64,000 bases of DNA, taken from Sanghuangporus weigelae. Taxonomy: Eukaryota > Basidiomycota > Agaricomycetes > Hymenochaetales > Hymenochaetaceae. The notes below the pieces were generated by a model. The model worked only from the letters and a program-made list of their open reading frames with translations, made no database searches and was not told the origin of the DNA. A program made the position numbers and the translations under genes. Within the stretch, counting starts at the first letter, position 1, and each line of letters starts with the position of its first letter. This document shows positions 52,698 through 64,000 of this stretch, piece after piece. The stretch covers positions 2,666,001-2,730,000 of the forward strand of contig CP137318.1 of the NCBI GenBank assembly GCA_033182465.1. Direction: 5' to 3'.

Positions 52698-55600
52698 TCA
52701 CAGAACAAGCTACGACAAGGAGAGCATGAGCATGTTAGTCGAGAGCATCCACGATACTGTAGAAAACAAGATTCACTTACCAAGGCGAGATGTCCACCAA
52801 CAACAGGACGAGCCCTGAAGCCCTGCGGCACACCATTTGTCGTCTCGTACCAGTCACCGAATGGCTGAGCTCCCTGTCCACTCGAAGCATAGTTCTTGAC
52901 GGCGTCAATGAACAAATCGCGAGCAACTGTATCCGACACCAGACCAGCGGTCCAGATCTCCCAGTCTGGGAAAAAACCCGGAATCAGACATTGATACTTC
53001 CATTTACTAGGACGCCAGAAGATGGTGATTATGACTTACCGCTCTTGGTGTATGTATGTCTGTCGAAGTCAGATCAGCTCAGTCGAAGTATACTTCATGT
53101 AAAAAATTCGACACACCGAGTGTCTAGGGGCACCCCAAATGCATTATCTACGGTCTTGTACCATGCCGTTTCTATATTATCGATTAATAAATGAGCTGAA
53201 GATCAGATAGTGGACGTACGCATATCATATACGGATTGGGGGAAGATGTTTGTCTTAAGAAGCCTATCGGCGTAGAGGTTGTAGGATAGACCCCAGCTAT
53301 GATGCTCATCAGCGACACTCAGAATTGCAACGAGACTCCTTTTACCTTGAGTCATTACCATACTATCATTCCATCAGCATGCATTGTCGAGTACCCGACG
53401 AAAAGATATCTTACCGATAACGTCAGGTGGTCACCAGTTGAAACAGTTGCGAGACCTTGCCATCGAGAAACATAATCGGAAGCAATGGACTACAAAGCAG
53501 CAACCAATCGTCAGCAAGCCAGCTTCAAGCGCCAACATGCCAGGACTTACGCTGTAGTTCGATTCCCTTGCAGAGTCACCGAGTAATCCGGCGATAAGGG
53601 ACATCGCTTTGATGCCGATGATTCCTTTGATGGCCAGATTCGTTTGGTTCTCAAGGTGTCCTGCGAAGTCATCTGTGCTGAGTTGGTTTGCAGGGATCAA
53701 CGAATCATTGATCAAGAACTGAGTCCATTGATCAAGCAGGTCGAACTGTGTGCAATACACGAAATTAGCCAAAGCACGGAACAAAGGGAATTGCGATGGA
53801 CGAACGTAGGTGCTGATTAATGTATTGTCGCCCGTCGCTTGCGTGTAACTGAGAGACATGATTACCATATTGCCACTCTCTGATAAATTGATTTATCAGA
53901 AGCCACACACAGCAGTACCACGGATATATCACAACATACCTTCGACGGGCATAGCTTCATCAAGCCCTGGAATCATTGCTCCTTCAAATACTGCCTAATG
54001 AGGCAATCAAACCTTCTCACCATCATTATGGCCAAGTGCCCTGGGATAGTGGGCACCTGGAATAGAAAATTAACCACAATGCTATCGGTAAGCCCATCAA
54101 GTACTCACCAAGGTCATGCAGAGCATATTTGTTGGGATACTGCCCCGTTGCCTGATACTTGAACAGAGGCTCAAGAAGGAGGCGGCCATACTCTGGATTT
54201 GTGTACAGGAAGATTGGCCAAGCAGGGAAAATGACATCGACGGTGTTCATGTTCTGTGTTAACAGTGTCAATAAAGGGTCATCGATTATGGTCTCGACAA
54301 GCTCACCCCATTACTAGAAATTTCTGTGCCGTGGTAAATGTCTAGCCTAGATTAACGATTACTTGGAAAACCCACCCTTCAGGAAAATGAGAACCTCGTC
54401 GGTGTTAAGTGTGCCATCCGAGTTTCTGCTCAATGTGATTTCTGTGGCAGCGAAAGCCTGACGGACCGAAAGCGTAACTATACCCTCATAGTTCGCAGAA
54501 ATGGTCAATGCATCATGAGACACTTTGGCATCAAAAGCATTTGCGGACGAGACTGCGTTAGCATAATCGCCGAGGAAAAATGATATCTGCGTTCGACATA
54601 ATGAGCAGCTATCACTTTCTTGATACAGCAAAGAAATGCATACAGTATCCGCAGGTGTCGCATGCTGACTCAGGAAGTATGGGCTCCTATTCTCAGTCCG
54701 ATTATTTGCTATGATGTATTCAATAACCGGGTCACGGATATGGCCCACTGAGAATATAACAGGCGTGGACGCTTCTTGCACAGTACCAAGGTCCTGTGCG
54801 AGACCGAAGATCGGCCAGTTGTCTTGGACAGCGCGGAAGTTCATATCTTCAGTATTAGCAAGCACGCCATTGTTGATAAATTGCGCTCGGACATCCACAT
54901 CCGGTCCAGTTTGATACGTTGTACTGGAGCTCTGTAACAATCTTTAATGCTTTTGTCGTTTTAAGTATGCGCAATAAAACTAACCCTAGCCACGGAGTAG
55001 AAGGCGGAGCCCTCTGAACCCGGTGTACTGTTATCAGGCATTCCTTAGATCCTAGCCAGCAATTGTACTCACGTTGGATGTGGTCTCCGATCTCAGCAAA
55101 GTTTGTTTGTTCTACCAGCTGTACTTGGTGGGTGATGATGTCACCGACGGAAGTCGACCAATTTGCAACGAGGCTGTTGTCTCCTGTGATCCATTCGGCA
55201 GAGATATCTGTATAGACCTGCACCGAGTGAGAATTGCCATCATTGGCGGCTGCAGAAAGCGACAGGTAAGAGAGCGGAACGGATTGTCTGAGCAGGTCGT
55301 TCGGCTGTAGTATCTCCACTGTTAGTTGCTTCACGGACAAAAAAAGGTGAGCTTATGCGAACCTCGACCGGGCTAAGGAAAGTAGCCGTTAGATCGACTG
55401 GCCCAGCTCTCAGCACGAAAATGCTCTGGGTTGACGTGAACTGTTTGTCGCAGGAAACATGTCAACCACACATACAAATGAAATTGCATTAGATCCAGTT
55501 CACTGACCTCAAAACTCTGCTGTACGGCCTTTGTCGCGCCAGGCACCTCCGGATCTCCGAGAAAGAGGTATGTCGTGCTATCCACGCGCACGTATCCCGC

Positions 55601-55884
55601 CCATCCGAGAGTCTGTTGATAATTTGCCTTAAGCAGGCGCAATTTCCCTTGATGGGCATATGGCGTACCGAACCGGTCCAAAAAGCAGGCCATGCATCAT
55701 TCAGCGCCACACCTTCCCCTTGCATTAACCATGCCGACAAATATGGCGTCTTCACGGCCAAGGGAACAGCAGGTGGATTGAACGGAGCGACCGTCCAGTT
55801 CACAGCGGCCCGCGCGACATTTGTATATAAAAGCGCGATCACGAGGCCGAACCACGATCCCAGACGGGATAGTCTCGGGACCAT
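52698..55884 (-). CDS. Secreted glutaminase A-like protein (GtaA family)
   Basis: This resembles Aspergillus GtaA, an extracellular enzyme that converts glutamine to glutamate; family members carry DUF5127, DUF4965 and DUF1793 regions. A signal peptide is clear at residues 1-26 (LGSWFGLVIALLYTNVARA). Family blocks in order: VPLAVKTPYLSAWL, FWTGSTLGWAGYVRVD, LGDPEVPGATKAVQQSFEF, FLSPVEPNDLLRQSVPLSYL, SAEWITGDNSLVANW, FPAWPIFLYTNPEYGRLLLEPL, ALHDLGAHYPRALGHNDG, MPVEESGNMVIMSL, KGIIGIKAMSLIAGLLG, YADRLLKTNIFP, GVPLDTRHTYTKSDWEIWTA and RARPVVGGHLALLVL. About 17 introns join in a single frame, with TGA at 52698. The gene looks intact, about 690 residues. Activity on glutamine is inferred from the family. 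Confidence 0.88.
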
Positions 55885-56533
55885 ATTGGAAAGGAGGAAA
55901 TTCGCGTTAACAAACGCGAATCGTGAACGAGATACTAGCCAGGCAGTTGAAAGAAACCAGACGCGGACGGAGAAAAGAGCGTTTATAAAGGCTAAGTGTC
56001 GAAGCTCCGAATTATTATAAGCGATTGAGGTAGCGGAGGAAAGGCGGTTCTCTGCCGTGTTGCCTAGACTATTTTTTCCCTAGGCGACAACATATGATCA
56101 TGGAGCATGTGTTACTTTTGCGCTGGCAATCAGGACAAAGAAACGCTATGAACGGCCATTGTATCGAGGAAGAGGACGTCTTCTCCTTGATGGGCAAAGA
56201 CCATCGATCAGAATATATCAGTGCACACGATTGGCATCATAATAATGAGCTCGCGTATTCCAGCCGAGCAACCAGAAATGGGCACGAATATCTACCCTTG
56301 ATGGCAGAGCGCGCTCATGAAAACCGAGACGAGACGCGCGCCTAAAACGGGTAAACAGAATAATTGCGGATTACGGAATGAATCATGACGCGCTTGATCC
56401 TCGAGCCAAATTTAGCCTGTCACATCCTATCCGAAGCAAACTCATGATACATTTCTGAAGGCCGAACACTATCAACTACAAATTTGATCAGAATATAACC
56501 GAGATGTCAACTCGTAGAAGACAATCCAAAGCA
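55885..56533. other. Spacer between two secreted-protein genes
   Basis: This is the promoter of the glutaminase-like gene and the 3' flank of the CAP gene. An 83-codon frame at 56094-56345 (+) has no motif and was not called. Confidence 0.45.
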
Positions 56534-57872
56534 TCAAGCTTGAACATTTTCTCTGCGAAAGGGCGAAAAATACCATGAACAATAGGAAATCAGGTCCATT
56601 TCAAGCAAAAGCACTTACGCGAAAGCTCCGATGATGTTGCCCTGAGGGAAGTACTCACAGACGAAAAACTTGGAGCTCTTCAAAGTCACGTCAGAGATAA
56701 ATGTGTGGCGTAAAATAGAACCATTATGACTTACATCAGAGAAGATAGTTCCACCACCGCATGTCGTTTCTGCGCAACCAAGCTGCGTCGATCCCTTCCA
56801 GACCACTTGCGTGAAATGAGAAGCACTAGGGTTGCTTGGATTGTATTCAGCTGCAAATATGACGGAACAATCATGTGAGGAATATAAGAGGCACAGAAGA
56901 ATGAAACGAGCTCACAAACTTCGTTCGTCCACGAGGTTACTGCACTCGTGATTCCATAGGCATCGCCAGTTCCAGCTGCGAGGTTTTCTGAGAAAGGTGT
57001 CAGACGCGCACACAAGAGAAAGAAGACCATACCACCAAACGGTCCGACAGACCCTCCAGAATGTTGGAACACGCAACCGTCTGACCACTTTTGAGCGGCA
57101 GCTGCAAGAGTATTATTCCAGAATAACGGAGAAGCTCCATGCTGAGCACGGATAGAATTGTGAGAAGAAAGATATTCATTCATGTCCGTGTCGGACGCCT
57201 GGCTACCGTTGGAACCGCCATCGCTCGAATCACCATTATTAGGGCTCGAGCTGAATGAATTTGTCGTCGTTTCTGGTGCCGGAGGTTCAGAAGAACTCGA
57301 AGACAGACTCGGTTTGGGTGTACTTGATGTTGTCGTGGACGGAGTCGTCCCCTCCGTTGCCGTATCAAACGACGCCGTATCGGAAACGCTTGAAGACGTA
57401 GGAGGTACTTCAAAGATACTCGATGTAGTGGATGATGCCTCAAAAGTAGTTGTCGACGTTACGAACGACGTGGAAGTCACAGACGACTCAGATGATGTAG
57501 AACTGGTCAAAGACGTCGAAGTAGTGGATGTCGAAATCACTGTCAGCACAAAGACGTTGCTGAGCGACGTCGTGGATACCGTCGTCGAACCGGTAGATGC
57601 AGAAGCACTAATACAAATATATTAAGGAAATGTTGATGATACTGTAGGCAAAACACATACGATACAGTGGATGAAAGACAGACGTTCACTAGCTCATCGC
57701 CTTGACCTGATGATTTAGACGGGTATAGCACAACACCCCAGGGATTCTTGCCGATGGCATAGCCGGGCCATCCCCATCTCACTCCATTGATGCAACCGGG
57801 CGGAGCAGCGAGCACGATAGAAGCTTGCACAACGGCAAATGCGAACGTCACAGCGCGAACCATGAGGAGCAT
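56534..57872 (-). CDS. Secreted CAP/PR-1-like (SCP) protein with Ser/Thr-rich linker
   Basis: This is an extracellular CAP-superfamily protein; fungal relatives (Pry type) bind sterols or lipids. The ATG at 57872 gives MLLMVRAVTFAFAVVQASIVLA, a signal peptide. A short Cys-containing segment (CINGVRWGWPGYAIGKN) follows, then about 120 residues of Ser/Thr/Pro-rich, probably O-glycosylated linker (57180-57600). The CAP domain starts at about 57170 with YLSSHNSIRAQHGASPLFWNN, then AAAAQKWSDGCVFQHSGG, GENLAAGTG, SEYNPSNPSASHFTQVVWKGS and LGCAETTCGGG, and ends FFVCEYFPQGNIIGAFAENVQA. The last six residues need a final intron (donor GC|gtaagt) that replaces an early in-frame TAA at 56615. CAP active-site histidines (H in SSHNS and SHFTQ) are present. 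Confidence 0.88.
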
Positions 57873-58506
57873 GGCAGAAGGGCAGAAGAACGAATGAGCC
57901 AGGCTTCTTCTAAGTATTGAAGAATGAAAGAACAGGCGCAAACTTTGCGGGAAGACGTTTGTACACAGAAAAGACAGGACCGGCCAGTCAAACGGCCTAG
58001 ATAGCCAGCAAAGAGAGACAGCGTCTCAAGAGTGAAGGACGAGAATAACGAATGTACAACCGTAAAAGAAAGACAAGGCGTTCTTGCTGAAAGGCCGTCG
58101 GCCTGCTTAAATTGCCCCAATACTAATAGATGGTAACCGTGTACCTAATCGCGCGAGTAGGCAACGGCAACGATCGGCGACACATGTTGACGGTGAGAAG
58201 CAATCACCGAGCTCATGGCGCGTTTAGAGGGCGTTCGTCGCCGTGAAGAGGATTCTGCCGAGAGATGGATGCTAACTGTCTTGACGATGTTCTGTTCGTC
58301 TACAGCTTCGCGTATGATCGGCATGAACCAATTGTCGCGAGGCGACGCGTGAGTAAGCCGCGTTGGAAGGCCGTGCACAACAAGACCAAACAATCCTTCT
58401 TTACTTTACGCCCATCAAGCTCGGAATTAGTTAGAAGTAATTGGTCAACATGGCAATGGCCATTTTCGCCGTCTAATTCCTTAGAATTATTGCCAAGTAA
58501 TACGCC
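57873..58506. promoter_or_regulatory. Divergent spacer between CAP gene and small unknown gene
   Basis: This 634-bp spacer carries promoters for both directions. GCGACGCGT is at 58342-58350, 156 bp before the ATG at 58507, the same element seen in two other divergent spacers of this window. No other gene was recognised. Confidence 0.4.
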
Positions 58507-59133
58507 ATGTCCTTTGCATCTGCCAAACGCGAACCACCTCTCTATCTCCTCACTCAGCCGCTTGCAAGCTCGTCAGCCCAGTCTGCCGCCAACTTTGCTC
58601 ATCCGGTCATCGAATACCAATTCGCCGACGACCCGCCGTCGAATCAGCTTCCGAAGTCGGATGCGGAAACTGTTATCGTAGTTGACTGCGAAGATAATGA
58701 TGCAGTTCCCATTGCTCGAAGTCTGAACCGCGAACTTGCCGTGGCCGGTGTCAAAGTCACCCCAGCTCCTGGTGTAGGAGCTTCTGGAGATGGTGAAACA
58801 AGACGTAACGACACGATGTACATCATAGAAACTCTCGCCGCGGAGAGGTAAGCTTGATCATTCTATAGGTGTGCACATGCTTTTTCTGAGAGCTCAATCG
58901 TAAAGTAGCACTGGGGAAACTATGGCCGAGCATGAAGACCCTCAACATCTTCTCGCGCAGTTCAGAGAACGGTACATATCTCTGGTCTCATTACCCTAAT
59001 TGCAAAACTGACACATCGACACTAAATACTATTCAGAAATGCGCTTTTAAAGAGAATTCTGGATCAACCATCTCTGGAGCCATCAAATGTCCAGCCCGAA
59101 GACACCGAGCCAGTACAATCTAGTATTCCCTGA
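58507..59133 (+). CDS. Small conserved protein of unknown function
   Basis: No function recognised. Three exons (58507-58847, 58906-58971, 59037-59133) give 167 residues. The N-terminus MSFASAKREPPLYLLTQPL is followed by a low-complexity Ala/Ser stretch, HPVIEYQFADDPP, then an acidic VIVVDCEDNDAVP. The two downstream exons code for EHEDPQHLLAQFRERNALLKRIL, likely helical, and a tail EPSNVQPEDTEPVQSSIP. All splice sites are GT-AG and phases agree, which supports a real gene. There is no signal peptide or membrane segment. It is convergent with the ELP6-like gene, 127 bp apart. Confidence 0.75.
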
Positions 59134-59260
59134 CAATTGCATCCACTGAACAGCATTGCTTCTACATTCACGAAACCGCAGACAAGTCTGTAAGGATACA
59201 TTGGAATATATCTTCTCTTACTTACAGTGTTTTAATCATACTAATACACTTTGTTTTATA

Positions 59261-60168
59261 CTATAATACAAGTGCACTCGTCCCTCTTCCAAAATACGTG
59301 GCTCCAGAATCTCGTAGCCGGTACTGTACTGCAGCGCTCCTGCTGATTGTAGGGACGCTCTTTGGATCATCAAGAAGCGGACCAGCGTGGAGTGTAATCT
59401 GAAAAGCAATTTTCAGATTCAAGCCGTCGCGAATAAGAAGAGTACTGATGACAGACTTCGCCACTGATTGCACTGCTTCTGCCGGTTGCGAGGGGAAGTA
59501 CCTCTACATGAAGGCTACATTGACAGAGAAGAGCTCGATGGAGGTCGTCTAAGTTGTCTGAAGTGACTCGATGGTGTCGAATCACGAGGACTGCATTGCA
59601 CTTCAAGGAAAGTTAGACACCAAAAATGTCTGGGATAAACAGTGTTTTTACTCTGTTGCAGAGAGCACGAAGAGTCCTAACAAATCGCTTCACCTCCAAA
59701 AGCGTTGTCCCAGACCATTCGACCAAGGAAAGGCCATCAAGAACGACTAGGTTGGGTTGCTCATCGTCTATAATGGTTGCCTGGCTTGTTTCGAGCAGTT
59801 CATTCAATTTAGCGTACAACGACCGAAGCGAGCCAGCAGGCGACATAAAATTTTGAGAAAGTGCATCAATGAAGACGAGAGATTCTTTAGATGCGTGGCT
59901 CGAGAGATTACTCGGTGGACTCTAGACAGTAGCAGATGAGCTCCGTGCAGCAAGAGACAACGAAAAGAAGACGCACCAGCCGAGAGGCGACGGAGTTCCA
60001 ATGGGAGAAGACCTGGGAGAATGAGACTAGAATTGATTTTCGGCGAGGTGCTTGCTTCAGATGGGATGCTAGAATGCTCAATATGATAAATTCTGCCGGT
60101 GCTTCAAGTTTATCTGAAACGAGAAGTATTTGGCCTGCTCGGCGAGGTAATGTCGACGGGTCGAACAT
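59261..60168 (-). CDS. ELP6: Elongator complex subunit Elp6-like
   Basis: Elp6 is a RecA-like subunit of the Elp4-Elp5-Elp6 hexamer, which supports Elongator modification of wobble uridines in tRNA. The ATG at 60168 begins MFDPSTLPRRAGQILLVSD, then LEAPAEFIILSILASHLKQ, SILVSFSQVFSHWNSVASRL (the family VSF..HW block), SLVFIDALSQNF, LVVLDGLSLVEWSG and AVLVIRHHRVTSDNLDDLH, ending with RLRDSGATYFGRGTSALVL. Introns at about 59930-59985, 59595-59655 and 59405-59460 join in frame. The Walker motifs are degenerate, as expected for Elp6, and length is about 270 residues. The call rests on this fold pattern and size; Elp5 is the main alternative. Confidence 0.75.
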
Positions 60169-60307
60169 GATAGAATGTTTGAAGGAAGAAACATCTTAGA
60201 AAAATAATGGGAAAAAAATGATTGTTTGGACCAAATAAGCGACGCGTCGAGCGGTCACGGACACCGAGACGTGGTATGACACGGAGCAAATTTGATGCTA
60301 GCGTCGA
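60169..60307. promoter_or_regulatory. Divergent promoter of ELP6 and TRS65 genes
   Basis: The 139-bp spacer holds GCGACGCGTC at 60239-60248, 59 bp before the plus-strand ATG. This is the same 10-mer and orientation as in the EIF3K/SWD3 spacer. Confidence 0.5.
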
Positions 60308-63300
60308 ATGGCAAATGCAGAGCTCATCTTCAACGACTGCACGCTAGACCTCATCATCCCCAATGGCAGCTTGTCTCTTCCTGCCCAAGAAAGCAGTGCA
60401 TCCACCGCAGATGAATGGCTCAAACAGGCCCGAGTTGTAGGAGAAAGGCAACAGGCATTCTTTGGTGCGCTTTTTGCGTGCATTTCATTTGTGTTCCATA
60501 AATTTCTGATTTGTGATGATTTCTTTTTCATTTCCCATCTCGTAGATGAGAAGCTGGACTTCTTCCTGGCTATACGTTTCAAGCAGGATGCGTCTGCTGG
60601 GTTACTATCTCCGGACGTCTTTGCGCCTCCGCCCTTACTCTTGTCATTCCTGAATCACCTACAGGTCTCACTCGAGGCCACGTACATCCCGCCTGAACAA
60701 CTCGCCAACACACGTCTATCTTCACCGCCCGTACGCTCTAGTAGTTCCCTACAGACTCCCAGGGGAAGTGGCTTGGGTATCTCGCTTCCACTGTTCCCTC
60801 CGCAGACGCCTAGTCCCAAACCATCAACCAACGAGACAGACAGGAAGTATGCTTATGCGGAAGGCACGCCATTAAAGTCTTTCATTTGGGGTGAAGATTT
60901 GTCGGAAGATGTGAACTCGTTCCGCTTCCTTTGGTCGAGTAGTGAGAAATGCTGGATTGCCATATACCGAATATTTCTTCCTGTCGGTGCGTTATGTTCA
61001 TTATGCAGTCCCAAGTTCGCCACATTGATGCTCATGTCGTCTGTTCTCCAGTGTACATCAGGACAGAATCTGAAGACCCCTTGTTATGCTTGACCACGTC
61101 CATCACCCTACGTGACAAACCCATCTCTCCATCGCCTCAGCGACACACGCTATTCAAACTTATTGAGGAAGTTGGTCCCTTACCTCCTCTCACGGATGCA
61201 GTACCGGCAAAAGAAAAGGATATCCCTACCGTGATAGAACCAGGAAGCCCTAAACGGGTGGAGCGTGGTTTCTTGGAAGAGGTGAATATCCTTGAAGGTC
61301 TTTCCTGTGGTGAGTTCTTGCCAGATGAAGAGTATTCGTGCTTTTCTCTCATCTTTTAATGGCACAATAGACAGTCTCTTTCAACAAGAAGACGAAGACA
61401 ACTTATACTTGCCTACGACTCGCCTGGGAGCATCAGCTCGTCGAGCATATTCCTTGCCGCCTCTTTCACCGGCGTCTCCCACGGACCCGAAACCTAAACC
61501 GTCCCATTCTTTACCTGTTCTGCGGAAATCCTTCCGTAAAACGCTTGGCCTGGCTTCTGGTTTCCATGTCCGTATGCGCACCGTTCTCGTACCCCAGCTG
61601 TACCTACCCCAAGAAACTGAAGAGGAGCACGAAGCAGGGAGGGATGAGAGTACTGTCGTTCTCAGTATAGAGATTGAAAATCCTGGAGATTCAGACGCTG
61701 CGTTCTCTGTGGATGCGGTGGAGGTGTATATGAAAAACGAATCTACGAAAATCAGGTTGATTGGCTGGGGTGAGGAGGGTTTTACGGATCCGATGAAGGT
61801 GTTTCCATTGATTATCCGACCCGTGGAACAATACTACCTCTTATACGCTGTGATGTTTCTTCGATCACCTGAATTTGAGCTTTCGCAGTCAGGAGAGCAG
61901 GATGAGTTCAAGAAAATGGTCTCATTCAACATTATTGGCCGTCCTTGTATGGTGCCTGGTCTAGAAAACTCCTTGGACGCGAAGGATAGGATTACATACC
62001 TAACCTTGCCGTTCCTTTCGCGATGGAATTGTCGGCTTGACCTTGACCCACGTCGCCGCGAGTCGATACCTCCTCCAGATACCATATCAGACGGCGGAGC
62101 AAACGCAGTTCCTGTTCCTCCTTCCCCATTCCCTATCGCAAGTCCGCACTCACAGCAAGCGCAGGAGCACGCGGCTTCGCAAGCAACAGTGCAGGCCAAT
62201 ACAGTTGCAGGTCCGAAGCGACATACTTTCGCAGGTGTGGCGATGTCTCCGCACCTCCTCACCCCACAAAGGCCAATGTCCTTGACTACGAGTCCATTGG
62301 GCACGCCTGGGACAAGCCGCATATCATCTCCTCTTGGAAAGCTTGGCATGAAGCCCTGGACAGTCGGAACGCTGATATCAACTCCGGGTCATCTCAGCCC
62401 GCCATTACCACCTCTTCCTAACGGTTCTGTCATTCAGAAGAATCTGGGTCCACCATCCGCGGCGACAGCATCTAACTATCCATTTCCCGCTCTACCTCAG
62501 ACACCTGCTTTCCCGTCATATGGTAATCAACCGATGACTCCTCGGCCGAACTCCGTAACACCATCGTTTGGACAGATGGGTACAGTCGGAATGGGCATGG
62601 ACGCAAGGAGGGAAAAGCTTGGAGGGATTCCTGGTATGCCGATGACACCCGCACCGCCTATGACACCTAGACCGCAACTGGGTGTTGACGAGAGAGCATT
62701 GCCTGCGTCTTTCAGGTCAACAGGCAATCTAGCATACGGCGCGAAAGACTTCATCGTATCAGTTAGTCTCCTACTGCCGAGCCCTTCAAACGAAGGCTCG
62801 TCGGCATCCTCAAACCATCCTCGCCAGCGGCTCATTCATCCCCTCGACGAATTCTTTCTCGAAATTTTCGTCTTCAACCAGTCACCACACGTACGAACTC
62901 TAGAAGCTACGCTTGCTGATCGCCAAAGACGACGAGATGACCAGAAACGGCATTCGAGTATGATATCTTCTCCAGACGTGGATACATGGAAACTTGCTCC
63001 TGCTGCATTTATGGCGCTTGAAAGCAAAGTCCGAATAGGGTAAATGACGATTGTACTTTTTGATGTTTTACGGAGACATTTCTGATATGATCTATTTTTA
63101 GACCACTAGGTCCCTCCACGTGCCAATCCGTGACCATGCGTTTTTTGGCTATGCTTCCTGGCGTCCACACTATCGACGGACTGATACTGACCGACTTAGA
63201 CACATGGGAATCCATCAGCCTTAGGTGCGCCGCCGCCGCCCTTCGTCGTCAAAAGATCAAATTCTAACTATTTTTCATGTCATGATAGATCTGTCGTGGA

Positions 63301-63334
63301 TTTTGCAGTTCTTTCGCGCGATGCTGAATCGTGA
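60308..63334 (+). CDS. TRAPP II subunit Trs65-like
   Basis: Trs65 is a fungal TRAPPII subunit in late-Golgi traffic that helps activate Ypt31/Rab11. The ATG at 60308 begins MANAELIFNDCTLDLIIPNG, then DEKLDFFLAIRF, FIWGEDLSEDVNSFRFLWS and a beta-rich region with HVRMRTVLVPQLYLP, VVLSIEIENPGDSDAAFSVD, VFPLIIRPVEQYYLLYAVMF, KKMVSFNIIGRPC and ITYLTLPFLSRWNCRLDL. A Pro-rich disordered insert (about 62080-62740) precedes the last beta domain (DFIVSVSLLLP, FFLEIFVFNQS, CQSVTMRFLAMLPGVHTIDGL, TWESISLRSVVDFAVLS). Introns at about 60475-60545, 60985-61052, 61309-61370, 63041-63101 and 63224-63288 join in frame. TGA ends at 63334. The Trs65 assignment is from the overall pattern, and TRAPPC13-like proteins are related alternatives. 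Confidence 0.75.
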
Positions 63335-63534
63335 TTTGCTGAAGCTAACTTCTGACACTTATAGTATAGTACGTACCATTGTTTCCCATCTGCATAACAC
63401 ACATTGCACATAATTTATGTATCCAGTCTATATCATACATTTATACAGTTGGATTATGGACATTCGCAATAGTACGGCCAACGCCATCGGAGGCATTAGA
63501 GCTTGCGGGAAACAAGAACAATATGACACGGAAA

Positions 63535-64000
63535 TCAGTGGAGACCCTCAGCATAAACAGTCTTCCAGCTGTCACGGTCGCTCCACGCTTTCCAATACGA
63601 AGCGACCTTTGACGGGACAGGCTGCTTAAGCTCCGCCTCCAATTCGGACACATCTTTTGCTCCAGTGGTAGCGATGATGCGTGTCAACCAAGCTCCAAGA
63701 TGGAAGTCCACTTCTCCGGGTGCGGCACCAGCTACAAAACCTGAGTTGGGGAGATAACCTGGGAAAACGTTCAGGATGAAGTTGCGGAGATTCTCCCAGT
63801 GCTGCTTGGAGGTTTCGTAGAACTTTTGTTTAGAATCCTCCGGAGCCTTGTCTGCGTAGACGGAGAGAAGGCCACCGTTTCCCTCGATCTTTGCCTTGTA
63901 AAAGTCGCTGAATTCGGCTGCTTCGGGTGTTACGGCGTGCTTTTCAAGAGCGTTTTGACCTAATGCAGAGGGGGAGAAAGTTAGTAATTTGTCCGTTTCA
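63535..64000 (-). CDS. Glutathione S-transferase-like protein, C-terminal part (5' end outside window)
   Basis: Only the last exon (63959-63535) and part of an upstream intron (63960 onward, acceptor ctgcattag, branch-like ttactaac) are in the window. The exon reads GQNALEKHAVTPEAAEFSDF, then NGGLLSVYADKAPEDSKQKF, HWENLRNFILNVFPGYLPN, GEVDFHLGAWLTRIIATTG and KVASYWKAWSDRDSWKTVYAEGLH, ending at TGA 63535. The all-helical pattern and the VDFHLGAWL block resemble the C-terminal domain of basidiomycete GST-fold proteins. The thioredoxin-like N-terminal domain with the glutathione site would lie to the right. No start codon is visible, so class and activity cannot be judged. Confidence 0.7.
   Translation of the reverse strand, partial: ETDKLLTFSPSALGQNALEKHAVTPEAAEFSDFYKAKIEGNGGLLSVYADKAPEDSKQKFYETSKQHWENLRNFILNVFPGYLPNSGFVAGAAPGEVDFHLGAWLTRIIATTGAKDVSELEAELKQPVPSKVASYWKAWSDRDSWKTVYAEGLH

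Overview
The window is nuclear DNA of a filamentous basidiomycete, most likely an agaricomycete. The signs are dense short introns (about 50 to 65 nt, GT/AG with CTAAC/CTGAC-like branch points), tight gene spacing with several divergent promoters, roughly 50 percent GC, and proteins of basidiomycete type (Rec8 kleisin, a Cln-type G1 cyclin, an RDR-type RNA-dependent RNA polymerase pair, secreted GtaA-like and CAP proteins). No prokaryotic features, CRISPR arrays, tRNA genes or recognisable transposons were seen. Function calls rest on recalled family patterns; no database search was run.

Layout. 1-2089: meiotic cohesin REC8, minus strand, 3' part outside the window. 2090-4752: no gene recognised. 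4753-8724: 4E-T-like eIF4E-binding protein. 8725-13088: a 4.4 kb gene-poor stretch ending in the pyrimidine-rich leader of a G1 cyclin (13089-14605). 14606-17026: nothing recognised. 17027-18926: Gfo/Idh/MocA oxidoreductase (minus). 19367-19989: SmD2 (minus), head to head with pescadillo/NOP7 (20183-22268). 22543-26756: Sec7-PH Arf GEF. 27466-31184 and 31978-35688: tandem RNA-dependent RNA polymerases, probably of the RNA-silencing pathway. 35929-38481: conserved unknown protein (minus). 38796-42315: ITC1/ACF1-like chromatin remodelling subunit. 42602-45028: AVT-type vacuolar amino-acid transporter. 45159-46064 eIF3k (minus), head to head with SWD3/WDR5 (46208-47626). 48106-49274: four-repeat polyubiquitin. 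49918-50879: C2H2 zinc-finger protein (minus). 52698-55884: secreted glutaminase A-like protein (minus). 56534-57872: secreted CAP/PR-1 protein (minus). 58507-59133: small unknown protein. 59261-60168 ELP6-like (minus), head to head with a TRAPP Trs65-like gene (60308-63334). 63535-64000: 3' end of a glutathione S-transferase-like gene (minus).

Most genes are single-copy housekeeping functions in RNA processing, translation, chromatin, trafficking and protein turnover. They are not an operon or a biosynthetic cluster. The accessory part is the RdRP pair. The two copies have diverged over most of their length but share a 398/401 bp block that is almost identical, including silent positions, which points to recent gene conversion. 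Other points of note are ubiquitin repeats that all carry unusual residues at positions 22, 25 and 28, four GC-AG introns in four genes, a 6-nt micro-exon, and a shared GCGACGCGT element in three divergent promoters. I did not find a clearly new multi-gene system.
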